A stretch of DNA of 64,000 nucleotides from Chrysaora quinquecirrha (Eukaryota; Cnidaria; Scyphozoa; Semaeostomeae; Pelagiidae), in NCBI GenBank assembly GCA_014526335.1, contig JACTAT010000059.1:1350271-1414270 (forward strand). Direction: 5' to 3'. The translations under genes and the position numbers were made by a program. Shown in pieces: positions 11,413 to 23,990 of this stretch. Under the pieces are notes generated by a model. That model ran no database searches, had not been told where the DNA came from, and saw nothing but the letters and a program-made list of their open reading frames with translations. The stretch's first letter is position 1; each line of letters opens with the position of its first letter.

Positions 11413-14400
11413 ATGATGATGGAAAGATGCATTGTGTTTGTTGCTCTTGCTATTACAATGGCAGCCAGAGCCCAAGGTAATGCACAACTATCTCATGTTA
11501 CTGTTCTTGTCATGAAGTTTGCCATTTTATAACTTCATGACCTTGTTTTGCTGAGAGCAAATATAAACATCTTGAATACTATTAGCATCAGGGCATTGGT
11601 GAAGGTGAAGGTGAAGATGAAATGGTGTTTACGCCAGTCGCTAGGATCTCACTCAGTAGTAGGTTAAATAATTGAGACCTCGACTCTGGCTGTGATGCTA
11701 CCATGGCTGGGCTCGAACCCTGACCACACTGAGCTTCTGTCATCACGAGTAAGCTGGATTACACCACAAGGCCACAACATTGCCTCGTTTCCAACCAGTT
11801 TGAAAAGGCATGGGCAACTTTGCTTCCACCCCCCTGTATTAGAATATAGAATAGCAAACAAATTTTATTCTTCTGATGACCATCAATATTATATTCTTCA
11901 CAACACCCAATATACTGAGACAAAATTATTAAAAAGTAACAAAAAGCAAATAATGACAAAATTATTACATTCATAGCTGTAAATTTCAGTTTTACCCAGT
12001 ATTATTCTCCTATACTTTGGTAGTTATTCTGTCGTAAAGGTTAGGCCTAGGTGATCCATGTCACCAATGCTATGCAGTAGTAAATCTGAGATCTGTACCA
12101 AGCAGAAGATGATCCTTTGAACATAGGATCAAAATATAAGTATTATCAAGTTGTTTTCAGTTCCAGATGAAGGAATTTAATAAAGCTTTCATATTAATAT
12201 ATTGCATATTACACATTTTAACATATTAATTATTTCAATATTACATCTTTTTGCAGGCAATTGCGGAGGATTATTACAAGGCCCAGCTGGGAATTTTCAG
12301 AGTCTTAACAAAACCCAGTTAGTCTCTGTTACAAATGGTAGTAACTATGAATGTAAATGGAGGATTTCACTGCAATCTGGTATCATCAAACTAGAGTTTA
12401 AAAATTTTTCAGTTGGTCAGGAGCAAAATGAAGAAAAATGTGATGCCATGAACTCATTAACAGTGATTGAAAACGTCAGGTGAGTCATGTGTCGAGAATT
12501 GAATCATTTTATACAAAGGTTGAGGGTTATATTTTTGGTATTGCCTTAGGAAACAGTTATGTGGTTTATTACCCTATGGACAGGGCATGGTCATGACCTC
12601 GAATGATTACAAACCTGTGTTTGTTTGATGTAATTATTGCGGACTATGCCTCTAATAACTGCTTCTTAGGGCCATACCATATAACATTAACCTGATACGA
12701 TCAGTACAAAACTGAGCTTGCAAGACTTTTTGCAGAGGCTAAGGGTAATATTTTCCTTATTGGCAAAAAGAAATTGTTATTATATGGTTTATTTCCCTAT
12801 GGACAGGGCATGGTCAAGACCCCTCATGATTAGGAACTCTAATGTTTGAAGCTATTACAACGAGGCAATTTGATGCTGCACTCTAAACTTTAAAATTTCG
12901 AACATTTGACATAATGAGTGGGCATTGCCGCATTCTGATGAAGCCCCAAATGCCTGGGCGACATATTAGTGCATAAAACTCGAGTCTTTTTTTGTGTCGT
13001 TCTCTCGTCTCGTCTTTTTGTAGCGTTGCTGCGCCACTTTATATTAGCGGATAATAATGCCCTATCATTTCATCGCATTCAAAGTTTTCTTCTGATCAGA
13101 TTGCAAGATTGGCTTAGTTAGTAACAAGACAAACAATATAGTGTAACAGTTAAATGTACCGCTGAAACATGTGTTTGAAAGTTTTTTCATGTGAGTTGAA
13201 ATGTTGATCCTTACATTTTCGTTTTCTTGTAGTTTGTCAGTTAAAAAGGAAACTCTGCTTTGTGGATCAAGGCTACCGCCCACCTACTACAGTGAAAGCT
13301 CAAACATTGATGTTGTTCTCAAAGGCTTTATTCATAACCAAACTTCATCAATAAGCTCGTTTATAGCTACCTACTCTTCCGTTTTTGCGACTAAGAAACC
13401 AGACCCACCGTGTGGTGAGTTGAGAGTTACTCCAGCTCTTTTGATCTTACAGATATTTATGTTTCTGCTGTTTCTCGCAATTTTAGATTTTTTTGAATTG
13501 ACATTCAGTTTCATGGGGACTCTCACGCCTTGTTTTCAATAGTCATTGGCCTGGTTGTCGCTGACTATCATTTAGTCTCGTTGAAGTTTTAGAGTTTGAT
13601 TCTTAGCTATCTTTGAAAATGGATGTTTCCATTTCCACTGGCTTTTGCTGGGTTTTGGGAAAAGAGGTCAAAGTTTCATCGAAATTAAATCTTTCAATGG
13701 CAACGCTAAACAATTTCTAAAGAAACCTCTCGCTGTGTCTTTTACATCCCTGTTTCCAATGGTATTCAGAGTGTTTTGCTGTCGCTAGCCCATTGCTGAT
13801 TGTCGCTCTCAGCATTCAATCTTAATCTAAGTTAAAGGTTCAATCTGAATCTTGGGTAAAAACGTTGGTACAAACAAATTTTCTTAAATTTTGAAAACGA
13901 CGCTCTAAGTTGAGAAGGTGTATTTTGATAAATGTGAAACAGTGATGTTTTATTCTTGCTTCAAGGTCCATGTGGAGGTAATTTTAATCAGGAATCTGGC
14001 ATGATTCGATCACCAAATTTCCCAAACTCTTATCCGAATAACTGCGATTGTACATGGACAATCTATGTACGAAGAGAATATGTTGTCAAATTAAAATTCT
14101 GGTAAGCAAACAAATAGATAAATAATATTAATAATAATAGATGATTATGCCCCAATAAGGCCCTGGCCAAACGATCAAACATTGTTGGTCAAACGTTTGG
14201 AATTTGCTTATCAAGCAATGTTTGTCCGTTTGGTTAGGTCGTAAGGGCCTGACCAAACGATCTAACACCGTAAGTCAAACATTTGATAGTTTGCTTTCAA
14301 CTTTCAAGCAATGTTTGACCGTTTAGTTACATCGAAAGGGCCTGGCCAAACGATCTAACACCGTAAGTCAAACATTTGATAGTTTGCTTTCAACTTTCAA

Positions 14401-17400
14401 GCAATGTTTGACCGTTTAGTTACATCGAAAGGGCCTGGCCAAACGATCTAACACCGTAAGTCAAACATTTGATAGTTTGCTTTCAACTTTCAAGCAATGT
14501 TTGACCGTTTAGTTACATCGAAAGGGCCTGGCCAAACGATCTAACACCGTAAGTCAAACATTTGATAGTTTGCTTTCAACTTTCAAGCAATGTTTGACCG
14601 TTTAGTTACATCGAAAGGGCCTGGCCAAACGATCTAACACCGTAAGTCAAACATTTGATAGTTTGCTTTCAACTTTCAAGCAATGTTTGACCGTTTCGTT
14701 ACGTCGTAAGGGCCTGGCCAAACGATCTAACACCGTAAGTCAAACATTTGATAGTTTGCTTTCAACTTTCAAGCAATGTTTGACCGTTTGGTTACGTCGT
14801 AAGGGCCTGGCCAAACGATCTAACACCGTAAGTCAAACATTTGATAGTTTGCTTTCAACTTTCAAGCAATGTTTGACCGTTTGGTTACGTCGTAAGAGCC
14901 TGACCAAAGAATCAAACATTGTTAATCAAAAGTTTGGAATATGTTTACTAAGCAATGTTTTGAACATTTGACCACGTCAAAAAAATGCTTGTCAAGCACA
15001 AATAGGCAGAATTCTTTGCGCAATGTTTTCGAAAAACCACAAAATTCTACGCTTGTATCTAGCCAGAAATGTTTGACGGGCAATGTTTTGTGATGTGGTC
15101 AAACGGTCCAACATTGTGTTTCACAAGCAAATCTCAAATGTTTGACAAACAATGTTTGATCGTTTGGCCAGGGTCTAAGAGTGAGTTTCCTACAACACTA
15201 ATTGTAGCAATTTTATCAACAACATTGTTCTGTCTTTTTCAGGTCCTTTTCCCTAGAGAAGGACGATAAAACTAAACTTTGTAATGATTATCTTGTTGTA
15301 TATGATGGAACATCAACTACTTCTCACAGTTTAGGTAAGCATTTTGCTTTTAAATCGTAATTTTATCTTATTTCGAATTATATCCCGCCACCGTTCATTG
15401 GTCCGTTCTAGATTTTACAAACCCACTCACTTATAATTTAGACGGACTGGGCACATATCCTATATTATGGGTAATAAAAACCCGAATATGAAAATAATAA
15501 AGCTTTCTAGGCCATATTGTCATTTGAAATCGCACTACGAACATCATCGACGAGAGATTTAGCTAAAATCGTAGCCATGTTGAGAGAAATTTCAGGGCCA
15601 AAAACCCACCCATATGGGCAGCACATATCCATACCTAAATTATACTCAGTACCCCCTCCCTAGGGGGCTCATCACAAAGCTTTCTTGTAAAACTGAAGAA
15701 TATTTCGTTGCAAGCTAAGCAACAAATTTGCTTACCAAACAGCTGAAATTTTTTCTCGCTTGATAATTTTCTCAATAAGCCCTTTCTACATAACGATCTG
15801 TATTGAATATTATTGATTAGCATTGGAAACTCTTTGAGTGAAAATCTAATATGAAAATTTATTCTGAATTTGTAGGCAAATTTTGCGGAAATCAAAGTCC
15901 AGGTTCACTGCAAACAACTAAAACAAATGCAATGGTACATTTTCATTCAGATGGTTCAAAAACTGGTGATGGCTTTGAGATCATGTTTCAGTCTATTAAA
16001 GATGAAAGTAAGTTGCATGTTTAGTTGGATAATATTTTGCCTTCATGATGGAAATTCTTCTATCCATTTTTGAGGGTAAAGGGACAATTTTCCACTGTTT
16101 TTGGCACATGGTTTTTTATTAAATATTCTATGTTCGCATTAGCTTTGCGAGCTCTAAAACTCATAAAAGGTCATCAGCCAACTTAATTTGCTTGCCTATT
16201 GGCATATGCGCTGATTTCTTTCATCCGTTTGGCAGAGTATCACGCTCTAGTCATACTAATCCTAAACGATATTCGTAAGAACGCTAATAATTTTTATACA
16301 CTGTTGTGTCGTCAAACATAAGCTACGGGCTTTCAGACACACATCCCTTGCCCGCTCTTACAGCCATTAGCTCAGTGGAATTGTCGTCAGCTTTCTGTCG
16401 TACCATCTGGGCTCAAACTCCGTCAGTTGTGTATACTTTTAGTGGAAAAACCCGTTAAAGTAAAAATTTTGACTTTGGTAACAGCTAAAGCTGTAAAAGG
16501 CGGTCGCTGTTAGACTGGATACACAAGTCATTTTTAATTTGGCTATTGAACCATTGAGCTGAATTACCGGACGCCAAAAAAGACTTGTGCAAAAGCACTG
16601 CACAAAAGCCAACTTCCTGAGCCAAGCGAGTTGAACATGCCTGTATTCTTTTGTATATTAGTGTGAAGGAATTTCCTATTTTTTGTTTTTTCCTTTTTTT
16701 TTTCTTATTTGTTTTTGTTTATTTGTTTTGCTTTTTTAATTCTTTGTTTGTCTATATACTTGCAAGTCCTAAGCCTTGTAGGCCTAATGTTTTGCTACAA
16801 TGCATGTTGTGTCTTTCTTCACAGAAGACTTGAGCAGTTTAAGATCAATAGCTGCTATACTTGGTGGTGTCAGTTTCGGTATATTTATTTTCTTATTGTT
16901 GTGTTCTGTGATTTACAAGAAGTATATCAGTAATGACAATCAAAGAGACACGTGCCCTTCTCAAAATACTGGTGAAAACGATTACTTAGACGCTGTGCAG
17001 GCTGCTGCTCCTCCGTCTTATCAAGCAGGTAAGCAGCTTTGTTCTCTTTATTTCAAGTAATGAAACTTACTAACTGTATCGTCATTGAAGGTATCGTTAG
17101 CATTCAAAGTCACGCAGCGGAAGTCCTTTAACTTTGTGCTATATGTGTCATTTTCATGTGAAGCAAAGCTTATGCAGATTGTTATGGAGTTATCGAGTTT
17201 TAAAAATGAGTGACTGAATGAAAAAGTGATAGTGTATGATTTAGCCCCGCATCCGGTAATTAAGCGGGCGTATCGGACAGGATATAAAGATAGTCCGACG
17301 ATGCGTGAGTTAGGCTACACGCTTTTTTTTTATAAGGAACCACTTTATAAGGAACCTACATGTAGAAGGCCCGAAAATTAAAGAACTTATACTACTAGAG

Positions 17401-19009
17401 AGAAAATAACTAAAGAACTTTTATTGTTAAATAGTTTTATCACTGTTCATAATCAAGAATTAGAAAGTACACTCTTTTCTTTTTATAAGAACCAGGAAAT
17501 TTTGATTGAGGCTGGCTGTTCTTAAGTTTTTGCCTTTTTTGGGCCTGAAATGTTCTTAATCTGTTCTTAATTCCTTGGTTGCTGAGACATCTAGATTTTG
17601 TCAGTGAATGTCTTTAGTGGTAATAGGGTTGTGTAAAAATGGAGCATGCTTGTCCAGTTGACTGTTTGCCTGCTTTTTACGTTGTCTAACTGTCGTACTT
17701 TCATATTTAGCTGATATTCGAAGGGCTTATGAAAAGGCCCAGCCTCAGCTTGGTCTTTTTGTTCTTAAAATCTGGGCAAAATCCAGGCTCGTGTTCTTAT
17801 AAAATTGTTCTTATAAAAGCAAAAGAGTGTATTAGTATTTTCTATCAGTCGTCTGTCTCGAGATTTTGATTAATATAGAGACGTCTGTCTATTATGTTTG
17901 TAGTTATGGCTGATCCAGAGCATTACCCACGAACTCCAGAAATCACCCCATCTGCATCTCCTAACGTCACTCCAAGTCTAATGAGAAGAAGCATGGTAAG
18001 ATCTACACCTTTCATTCATGATACTAGTCATCATCTTGAATCACTTGAAGAGGACGAAAATAATGGCAACGGCAATGGTACCCCACCACCCCCTTACCCC
18101 GGTACGGTGCCGGAGACGTCAGATGATGATGTTTTAATTTCTGATCTGCCTCCACCGCCGACTTATGAGATGGTCTCTGATTCCGAAGAACATAGTGATT
18201 CACCAGCCACGTGGGATCCAACTGATCATGATGAGGCTCATTCAATGACACCCGAAGTGAGACTGATTCTACATGGTAACACATTAGCTTCCTCCTGCAC
18301 GGGAGATGGCTGCTGCAATTCTGAAGGACATATATCATTAGATGATCATAATGGGTGTGTTGTTCCTACATTTCAACGATCTAGGGATGCTACTGGGCAA
18401 CGGACTTCACAGCGAAGAGGCATTTCGCGGCCTAAATCAGACGGTGCGCTAAGAGACAGGTTATTGCGTACCGTTAGCAATGAAGAGGCTCATGAAGGGC
18501 TTCTTTGGAACTTACGACGGCGCAAATTGTCAGATGATTTTAGCGTTAATTATCACAATTGTCATCGTAAGGACGAAGCATCGAATGATAGCCAAAGAAA
18601 ACGGCTTCGTGATACGCAGTCGCATAGTACCTCCTTGTTTCGGCAACGAACAATTGAAAATAATGATTTGGGACAACAAAGCGAACCGAATTCTCCTCGA
18701 ACTCATAGCAGATCGCTGTTTAGTCGACATAATCATTTTGCGAATCGAATTCAACCCGATTCACCGCTGGCAGATGATATTTCAAGTGGGATTAACTCTC
18801 CTCGAGTAATAGATTCAAGACATAATAATAATCAGCAGCATCGACATACGTTCTCTGATTCACCTGAATCCTTCTTCTGTTTAGAAATAAAGACGACATT
18901 ACAGCCGCATGTCTCCATTATTTTGTCAGATTTTGTAAAGTTCAAGGCCGTACGATATTGTACAATAAACTACCCGTCTCAGCAAATTTTTGTCGTGATC
19001 TACACATAG
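11413..19009 (+). CDS. Single-pass membrane protein with two CUB domains and a PPxY-rich cytoplasmic tail
   Basis: Exons 11413-11476, 12257-12479, 13233-13414, 13966-14101, 15243-15334, 15876-16007, 16825-17028 and 17904-19009 (TAG) join in phase to 712 residues. Exon 1 encodes a signal peptide (MMMERCIVFVALAITMAARA). Residues 23-155 are a divergent CUB-like module starting NCGG. Residues 158-275 are a clear CUB domain (PCGGNF, SPNFPNSYPNNCDCTW, DYLVVYDG, FHSDGSKTGDGFEI). Residues about 285-307 are one membrane helix followed by YKK. The roughly 400-residue tail is polar, rich in Ser, His and Arg, with PPSY (339-342), PPPY (406-409) and PPTY (429-432), the motif bound by WW domains of Nedd4-type ubiquitin ligases. 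A cell-surface receptor or adhesion role is inference. I recognise no named orthologue. Introns hold SINEs and MITEs. Confidence 0.85.
11599..11780 (-). mobile_element. tRNA-derived SINE copy 2
   Basis: A well-preserved copy in intron 1 of the CUB gene. The minus strand reads TGGCCTTGTGG (A-box-like) and GGTTCGAGCCC (B box). The plus-strand left edge is a GGTGAAGGTGAAGGTGAA repeat. Confidence 0.85.
14159..15175. mobile_element. Inverted-repeat MITE (family M1), expanded copy, TAA target duplication
   Basis: The ends are near-perfect inverted repeats: GGCCCTGGCCAAACGATCAA at the left, and the complement of the right end reads GACCCTGGCCAAACGATCAA. Both continue into AACATTG. TAA flanks both sides (14156-14158 and 15176-15178). 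A 3-bp TAA/TTA duplication and GGCC-type termini fit the PIF/Harbinger superfamily (inference). It lies in an intron of the CUB gene. Other copies or fragments occur near 27130, 27860, 34044, 44743, 45640 and 49935. Confidence 0.85.
14245..14895. repeat. 93-bp tandem array (7 units) inside the M1 MITE
   Basis: GGGCCTGGCCAAACGATCTA (or its GACC variant) recurs at 14245, 14338, 14431, 14524, 14617, 14710 and 14803, with a degenerate start at 14896. The period is exactly 93 bp. Since 93 is divisible by 3, the array creates a spurious repetitive open frame. Confidence 0.95.
16361..16425 (+). mobile_element. tRNA-like head of a second SINE type (or tRNA pseudogene)
   Basis: TAGCTCAGTGG (16368-16378) is a perfect pol III A box. 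GGGCTCAAACTCC (16409-16421) is a good B box at tRNA spacing. No acceptor-stem pairing is evident, and the flanking sequence is intronic (CUB gene). Confidence 0.5.
17470..17829. mobile_element. TA-flanked MITE (family M2), copy 1
   Basis: The left end is CACTCTTTTCTTTTTATAAG. The right end is its imperfect complement, reading from the other side CACTCTTTTGCTTTTATAAG. TA dinucleotides flank at 17468-17469 and 17830-17831, as for Tc1/mariner-type insertions (inference). It is about 360 bp and non-coding. A related end fragment lies at about 17316-17360. Located before the last exon of the CUB gene. Confidence 0.75.
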
Positions 19010-20441
19010 AGCAACTGCCTGAAAACAGACGAACAAAGGCAACAGTATAGAACCTCATATATCTTGTATTTTGTGAGAATTTTGTATCTTTTGTTCTGGG
19101 CCGTAAAAGATTGTACGAAAAGATCCCGTCTCAACCAACGCTTATTGCTGGTTTAAGGGTAACTTTTCAAATACAGACAATCTGGAGGTTTTCAAACAAG
19201 TGTCAATTTTTCTACGTCTATCTGCAGTCTATTTTGCTGCGTGACTCACTGGATGCCTTACACTACAAGTAAATTTCTAGACGATGGAAAGACGAAACGT
19301 CTAATAGCCCATTTTCATGTAATGTAAACCTTTCGTCAAACTGTGATAGCGTCAATGTGTTTTGTTGATTCCAATACTGTACGGCGGGATCGGAACAATG
19401 GTTTGCTACATTTGTGTCAGGTATTATTAATTCACGGGTTTTATTCATACATCACACTCTGTATATTTATCAAAAGCAAATCATATATATCGATGCAAAG
19501 AATACTGTTTATCAGCGACACAACCATCAACTCATCTGAAGTCCATAAGTCTTCCTGTCGTATTCATTCATTATATGCACACCCCTATTTCACTCTGTCG
19601 CTACGCTGTAGATCTGCTTTTGCTTTGAAGCTATTGATTAGAATCCCAATCAAACTTTCCTCTACAGGTGGAAATAGGTTTTGTTAATCTGTGACATGTA
19701 CTTGGGGCTTTCGAGAGGAGCTCTTCGTCTGCTTACCCCATTGTATTCATGAAATGATTTTTGCAGCTCAATGCATAGTCATAGTCGTAGTCGTAAGAAA
19801 TTTCCCTTTCTATTCTAAATTTAAAGCATTAAACTTTTGCCGCCTCAAAGAAGTTAAACACTTCTTGAAATTACTGTAAATAAGTAGATTTCACAAATAG
19901 TTGAGACTGCACGAATTAGGTTTGCGGGATGGTGGGCTCGGCTTATTTCTTCGGGCGGAATGCAGGATACATGAAACATGGCTCTTTTTAGTGGGGCACG
20001 GGACGCATAGAAGACAGTAGGATCGGGATTTGAAAAATAAGGGCCACGGGATATGCCAGAAAGCAGATACGGGACGATGGTGTGGAGGTATCTTATTGTG
20101 CACCCTGTGTTATTCTTTCTTTCGCTCACATTTGTATCGGATTCATTTAGCATCTTTGTATATCTATGATACCAACTATCCTCTTACTGTTAATAAGCTT
20201 TTGTAAATGAATCGAATTTACCAATTAAAGAAAAGATAAAAATAAATAGACTTTTATATTCTGATCTAATAATTATCATTTTTGGTTAATATATTTTTAT
20301 GTTTATGTAATTTATAATGGTATCTAACGTTAAGGTAAAATAAATTTGTTTATTCAATACACAAAAAGGCACATAAATAATTTTTGTGTTATTTTCAAAT
20401 CTTGATAATTCAGTAATTCGACGATTTCATGAAATGTTCCT
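19010..20441. other. Convergent intergenic region, CUB gene 3' end to hexosaminidase 3' end
   Basis: It contains the CUB gene 3' untranslated region. A candidate plus-strand polyadenylation signal AATAAA is at 20241-20246, which would give a UTR of about 1.2 kb. No supported gene; the open frames here are short and unlike any family. Confidence 0.55.
20349..20354 (-). promoter_or_regulatory. Candidate polyadenylation signal of the hexosaminidase gene
   Basis: AATAAA on the minus strand, about 90 nt after the TGA stop at 20442-20444. It lies only about 100 bp from the plus-strand signal at 20241, so the two transcripts nearly or actually overlap. Confidence 0.5.
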
Positions 20442-23400
20442 TCAAGCGAAACATTTTCCTTCGTTTTGAACACACCAGAGTGGCTGCAACGCATCTGCCT
20501 TGATTCCATTATCAATCAGCCTCTCTCTATGTCTCAGAAAACGAGGTTCTGCTTCACGCCATGTCATAGTTGGCTCTGACCAGAGACTCTCTGCATAGGC
20601 AGCCGTTCGAGGCCATATCTTCATCTCTACTGAACTCTCATCGACCTGATCAAAGAAGAATGGACATAAGCTTTCATAATATTTTTGGTCATGCTTGGAG
20701 AGCCTGTCTTGTCCTCTTTTTTTCCCTATAGTTGCTGATTGTTTTGCAAGTCTGTCTCTTAGTCTCTTCAAAGTATGCCAGGTTATAAGCTAAAATTAAA
20801 CTTGAAACATACGGACGCCTACAATTTTAGAGCATTTAAGTATGTCTCTGCACCCCAATATTGCATTCAGTTTCTTGCATTCACATCACAGGTTCAGTCA
20901 CGAAGTGTTTCACTCTCCCGCAGAAAGGAAACAATCTACGTATTTCTAAGCTTAGATGTGCAACTTGGAATATATTTGGTCACTGGATATTTGGCCACCT
21001 ATACTAGATAGAAACTGCATGCATTACCGTAACTTGTGCTGTAATACCATAATATATAACAGAGGTACATTTAAGAAGGAAGTGCTCGATTTTCAATGAA
21101 ATACCATCTGCAAGAAGTCAGCTAATGCCGAGGGGCATTTCACTCTTCAAAAAGGAATTTGAAACAAAAGGATTTTTATGGGATTTCCGTTAAAAGCAAT
21201 AGAATTTACGGCGATGGTTTACAAGATACCCAAGGATTGGATTGCCACGAATGCTGTAGGAAATGAAGGAGTACTACTTACTTGTTCGGACCACATCGCA
21301 GCTTCTCCACCCAAAACGAGTTTCTGTTTCACTGGATCATTAATCCCAAAATCAGCCAAGATCTCCTTTGGATCATTATCGTAGAACTTTTGCCATTCCT
21401 TATATGGTGAACACCAATTGCTACCGTCACTAACCCATCCACCAAATCCACAGTCAAGATACACATTATCATAGTTAGAGAAAACAACGCGAAATCCCTT
21501 GTTGATCAAATTAGCAATGTCTTTGTCCGATCGTCCGGTCCATATCTGGATGATGTACTTGGACTTGTCCAGGTATCTTTCAAGGTACTTCGGGAAGGTC
21601 ATGTGACTTGTCCACAGCATCATCAGCTTCTCTTTGTTGTTGTTTGCTTCAATGAATTTCGCTGTTGTCTTGTCAAGGAAGATCTTCCACAAATCCATGA
21701 AATCTTTCTCGGTTCGTTTCTTGCCTTGCTTTTCCATCCAGCTAATGATTTCACTCGTCGTATTCCAACAGTTCACGTTTACCTGAGTGTGATCAAAACA
21801 AAGTCACAACGGATATTAAGATAGCGGATTAAGATACAATAATGGTTAAAGGGGGACAATCAACATCCACCAGTAAGCTCGGCTAAGCTGCCATCTTTCT
21901 GGAGACGGTATTACACATACCGAGTATAAATTCTAAGGTGTAATTCTAGAGAGCATTCTAATTTACATCAGCTGTATAGCGGCTCTAAACTACGACTAAG
22001 CACCTACTTAAAATTAGCGCAAACACTATCTCATTATCAATCTCTCCCCTTAAAGATTATAGGGAGATGGGAATAAAGTTGTGAAGGGAAGACTGTCTAC
22101 ATATACATGGAGATCGGGTAAATTGTGTCTAACATTGTAGTACCTAACGCATACAGCATACATCATTGATGTTTACTTGTTCCCATTCACAGACTGCCTT
22201 AGAAGCCTGATCTTTTTCATACATACCTCGTCTCCTCCAAGGTGGAACAAATCAGAGTCAAACATTTCCAGATACGATTTATAAATGTTTCCAAGAACCT
22301 CGTATACATTATCATTCAGTGGATTAAGCTGACCACAAGGAGGCTCAACACAGGCTGACTGCCAAGGCTCTTGATTCACACAGACTGCCATTTTCCCTTT
22401 GTTTTTCTCTGGTCCCCATTGCCAACCGTTGCCACAATGGGCTGGTTGATCAAACTCGGGCATGACTCGAACCCCGCGCACTTCTGCGTATTGTATGATA
22501 TTCTTCACGTCATTCTGACTGTAGATTTGGCGGCTGGAGTATGCGCCATAGCTAGTCATCTCTGGTTGGTGACTTATGTATATAGGGAAACTGTGTGTGT
22601 CGGTTATATGCCAATGAAAAGTGTTCAGCTTGTTTAACGCCATGCCGTCAATTATCCGCAATATACTCTTCACTGAGAAGAAGTTTCGACTTGTGTCTAG
22701 TAACAATCCTCGCACGGGATACGCCGGCGAATCTTCAACATCAGCTTCCGCAACCATTTGCAATGAATTGCATACTTGATCGTAGCCAATGAGTTGGCCA
22801 AGAGTTATGAGTCCATGGCGTGCTCCAAAGAAGCTATTTGCCGTTATTACGGCTGATATTTTCCCTCCATTTGTTTTTACGCTGAGTTTGTAAGATTCGT
22901 CAGTTGCTAATGTAAGCTTTGCGTCTGACGAGATGACGTTGATTTTAACTTGAAGTTTGTTCTGCCAAACTGGGTTTCCACACTGACTAGAACTATGGAT
23001 GTCTCGATATTTCCTGTGGGTTTTTGTGAGTTGTTTGTAAAAGATATCATACGCTTTTTGCATTAGGTCATTGACTTTGCCGTTTTTCACATTCATTTCT
23101 GGTTTTCCAATATTCCATAGTTGAATCGGCAGTGTGTAATTCCCAATGAATGATTTTCCTCTAGGTTGGGGCCACAAAGCTCCATGATTTCCACATGTCA
23201 AATGACATGTGCTCAGTTGGTTGTGTCGATCTGGGGCTGCTTGTTTCTGCAAACATTTTCCGTCTTTACAAATGTATGACCACTGTGATGTAACGCTGTA
23301 TGGAAAAGAAAAGCTGGAATATTCGAACAATAGAAGCATCATCGAACGATCACGATCAGGTCCCTTTACATAAAGATGTGCTCAAAACAAGACTGTCCGC

Positions 23401-23990
23401 AAACTTACTACAATACCTGCCAAAAGGCGTTGGAACAGCCCCCAAAATTTTCGAAAAATATTGCTCGCCTTCCCTTTCTTGCTTGTAAATACAAGAAATC
23501 GACCCTCTCATCCCAAAACAACTTTGTTCTATTTGTCTAGAGTCTGAACTTGCAATTTGCATTACGGGCGCTTCTCTTCACCGTCAAAAACCAACAGTTT
23601 TTGCAGGGAGGAGTTTTGTGCAGGTGTAAAGTTGTAAAAGCAGTCTTGTCCTTGAAAAAGTTATTCTTAGTTTTTCATCTGAGTCTCGATGGTTCCTAAA
23701 AGTCCCTTAATTTCTTGCGAATTGTAGCCTCCAGTTCCTTAAAAAGGTGTTCCATATAAAAACTTCCGTAGAATGGTTTCTAGTGAATTGTAAGAAGGGG
23801 ACTATAGTCCAGGAAGGTTGTTTTCCAACGGGATCATCTGTTGAAAGCTAAGGAAACGATTGAGAAAAAATCCTCAAACGTTTTTCATTCATTCGATGAT
23901 GATAAATTCGTAAGATTAACATACGTACCAAAGAGCTACGTGAGTGAGCTGTAAAACAATATAGATCAAGCATATCCACATCATCTTCAT
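20442..23990 (-). CDS. Secreted beta-N-acetylhexosaminidase, GH20, chitooligosaccharide type
   Basis: Exons (minus) 23990-23929, 23295-22227, 21782-21282 and 20645-20442 (TGA) join in phase to 611 residues, the usual length. Exon 1 is a signal peptide (MKMMWICLIYIVLQLTHVAL). A cysteine-rich N-terminal segment follows (WSYICKDGKC, LSTCHLTCGNHGALWPQP), as in the invertebrate enzymes that cut terminal GlcNAc from chitooligosaccharides and N-glycans. Then come the GH20b-like domain and the catalytic barrel: RGLLLDTSRNFFSV, LNTFHWHITDTHSFP, MPEFDQPAHCGNGW and FHLGGDEV. In the last, Asp376-Glu377 is the catalytic pair that assists substrate-assisted hydrolysis. The end shows GGEAAMWSEQ and WPRTAAYAESLWS, again canonical. 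All key residues are present, so it should be active in the secretory path, lysosome or extracellular space. Exact substrate is inference. Confidence 0.95.

Noticed and set aside
14663..14971. Repetitive 102-residue open frame (FKQCLTVWLRRKGLAKRSNT unit)
   Set aside because: Created by the 93-bp MITE array, whose period is divisible by three.
18024..18809. Overlapping open frames on both strands within the last CUB-gene exon
   Set aside because: Shadows of the long coding exon 17904-19009; they lack splice or family support.
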